A stretch of DNA of 5,283 bases. It comes from Deltaproteobacteria bacterium. Its GTDB lineage: Bacteria; Desulfobacterota; Desulfobacteria; Desulfobacterales; Desulfatirhabdiaceae. Under the pieces are notes generated by a model. It had not been told where the DNA came from and ran no database searches. It saw nothing but the letters and a program-made list of their open reading frames with translations. The DNA lies in assembly GCA_026388755.1 (NCBI GenBank), contig JAPLJE010000531.1, positions 1 through 5,283 on the forward strand, in the 5' to 3' direction. The translations under genes and the position numbers were made by a program. Position 1 is the first letter of the stretch. Each line of letters starts with the position of its first letter. This document shows, piece by piece, positions 4,855 to 5,283 of the stretch.

Positions 4855-5283
4855 TTTGAAACAAGGCGCCATCGGCAAGGGTCAGCAGTTCATGACTATC
4901 CTCGGCATCCTCGGGAAAGGACGCCAGACCCAGACTGATTCCAACATGGATGTTGTGCCCGTAGTCACTAAGATACGGTGTTTCATTGATCTGTATGCGG
5001 ATATCTTCCGCCATTCGATATGCCGCTGCCTTGGACATATCCGGAAAAACCACCACGAATTCATCCCCGCCGTAGGCAACACCAAAAGCCGGTTCCTGAA
5101 TGCTGCCCCGAATGGTACCAGCGATTTCGTGAAGAACATGGCTACCTTTAAGATGTCCATAAGAATCGACCACCTGCTTGAAATTATCCACGTCCATGAA
5201 GATCAGGGACACGGGAGCCCGGCTGGCGCTTCTTTCCGAAATCATAGCGGCAAGGGTCTGATAGAGGTAGCGGGTGTTATACA
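4814..5283 (-). CDS. GGDEF-domain nucleotide cyclase, C-terminal part (Hypr-like)
   Basis: The frame is open at the right edge, giving 155 visible residues that cover nearly the whole GGDEF domain. The start, and any sensor domain, lie outside; the ATG at 5245 is internal. Visible in order are YNTRYLYQTL, the first metal-binding Asp in FMDVDNFK, YGHLKGS, the catalytic motif YGGDEF (GGDEF codons 5071-5057), and the closing ADGALFQIKASGKNGV helix. The catalytic motif is intact, so it should join two NTPs into a cyclic dinucleotide at the membrane or in the cytoplasm. Two guanine-contacting residues of PleD are changed: Asn335 is Val (5170-5168) and Asp344 is Ser (5143-5141). Ser at the latter is the signature of Hypr enzymes producing 3',3'-cGAMP. 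No RxxD inhibitory site precedes GGDEF (QEPA is there instead), so product inhibition of the usual kind is not expected. Confidence 0.93.
   Translation of the reverse strand, partial: YNTRYLYQTLAAMISERSASRAPVSLIFMDVDNFKQVVDSYGHLKGSHVLHEIAGTIRGSIQEPAFGVAYGGDEFVVVFPDMSKAAAYRMAEDIRIQINETPYLSDYGHNIHVGISLGLASFPEDAEDSHELLTLADGALFQIKASGKNGVLMVA

Overview
The window looks like a chromosomal piece of a delta-proteobacterium (Desulfobacterota in the broad sense). Three things suggest this: an atpB-atpE pair that ends in its own terminator, a Tat-targeted aldo/keto reductase with two ferredoxin-type cluster motifs, and a GGDEF domain of a type known from Geobacter relatives. This placement is inference from gene content. 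No rRNA, tRNA, mobile element or CRISPR array was seen.

Layout. Positions 2-1037 (+ strand) carry the end of atpB and all of atpE, the membrane ion channel and rotor of F-type ATP synthase. A strong hairpin at 1060-1110 follows, with a T-run on one side and an A-run on the other, so it can end transcripts arriving from both directions. Positions 1133-4185 (- strand) hold three genes read toward that terminator: a shikimate dehydrogenase-like gene (4185-3322), an iron-sulfur aldo/keto reductase (3230-2052) and a secreted DUF6599-like protein (2031-1133) broken by a one-base frameshift. Positions 4186-4813 form a long, mostly non-coding spacer with a candidate promoter for the minus-strand genes and a few weak plus-strand small ORFs. 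Positions 4814-5283 (- strand) hold the C-terminal part of a GGDEF cyclase that enters from the right edge.

How the genes work together. AtpB and AtpE form the ion path of one machine, and both have informative residues: the a subunit has a His/Gly exchange relative to E. coli, and the c subunit keeps most of the Na+ ligand set. The reductase has a twin-arginine signal and the DUF6599 protein a Sec-type signal. They lie 20 bases apart, so they probably act together outside the cytoplasm. The AroE-like protein upstream has lost the catalytic Asp and two substrate-binding Ser positions, so it may not be an ordinary AroE.

The strongest lead is the GGDEF protein. The base-contacting Asp of diguanylate cyclases (PleD Asp344) is Ser here, the published signature of Hypr enzymes that make 3',3'-cGAMP. 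The neighbouring base-contacting Asn (PleD Asn335) is Val.
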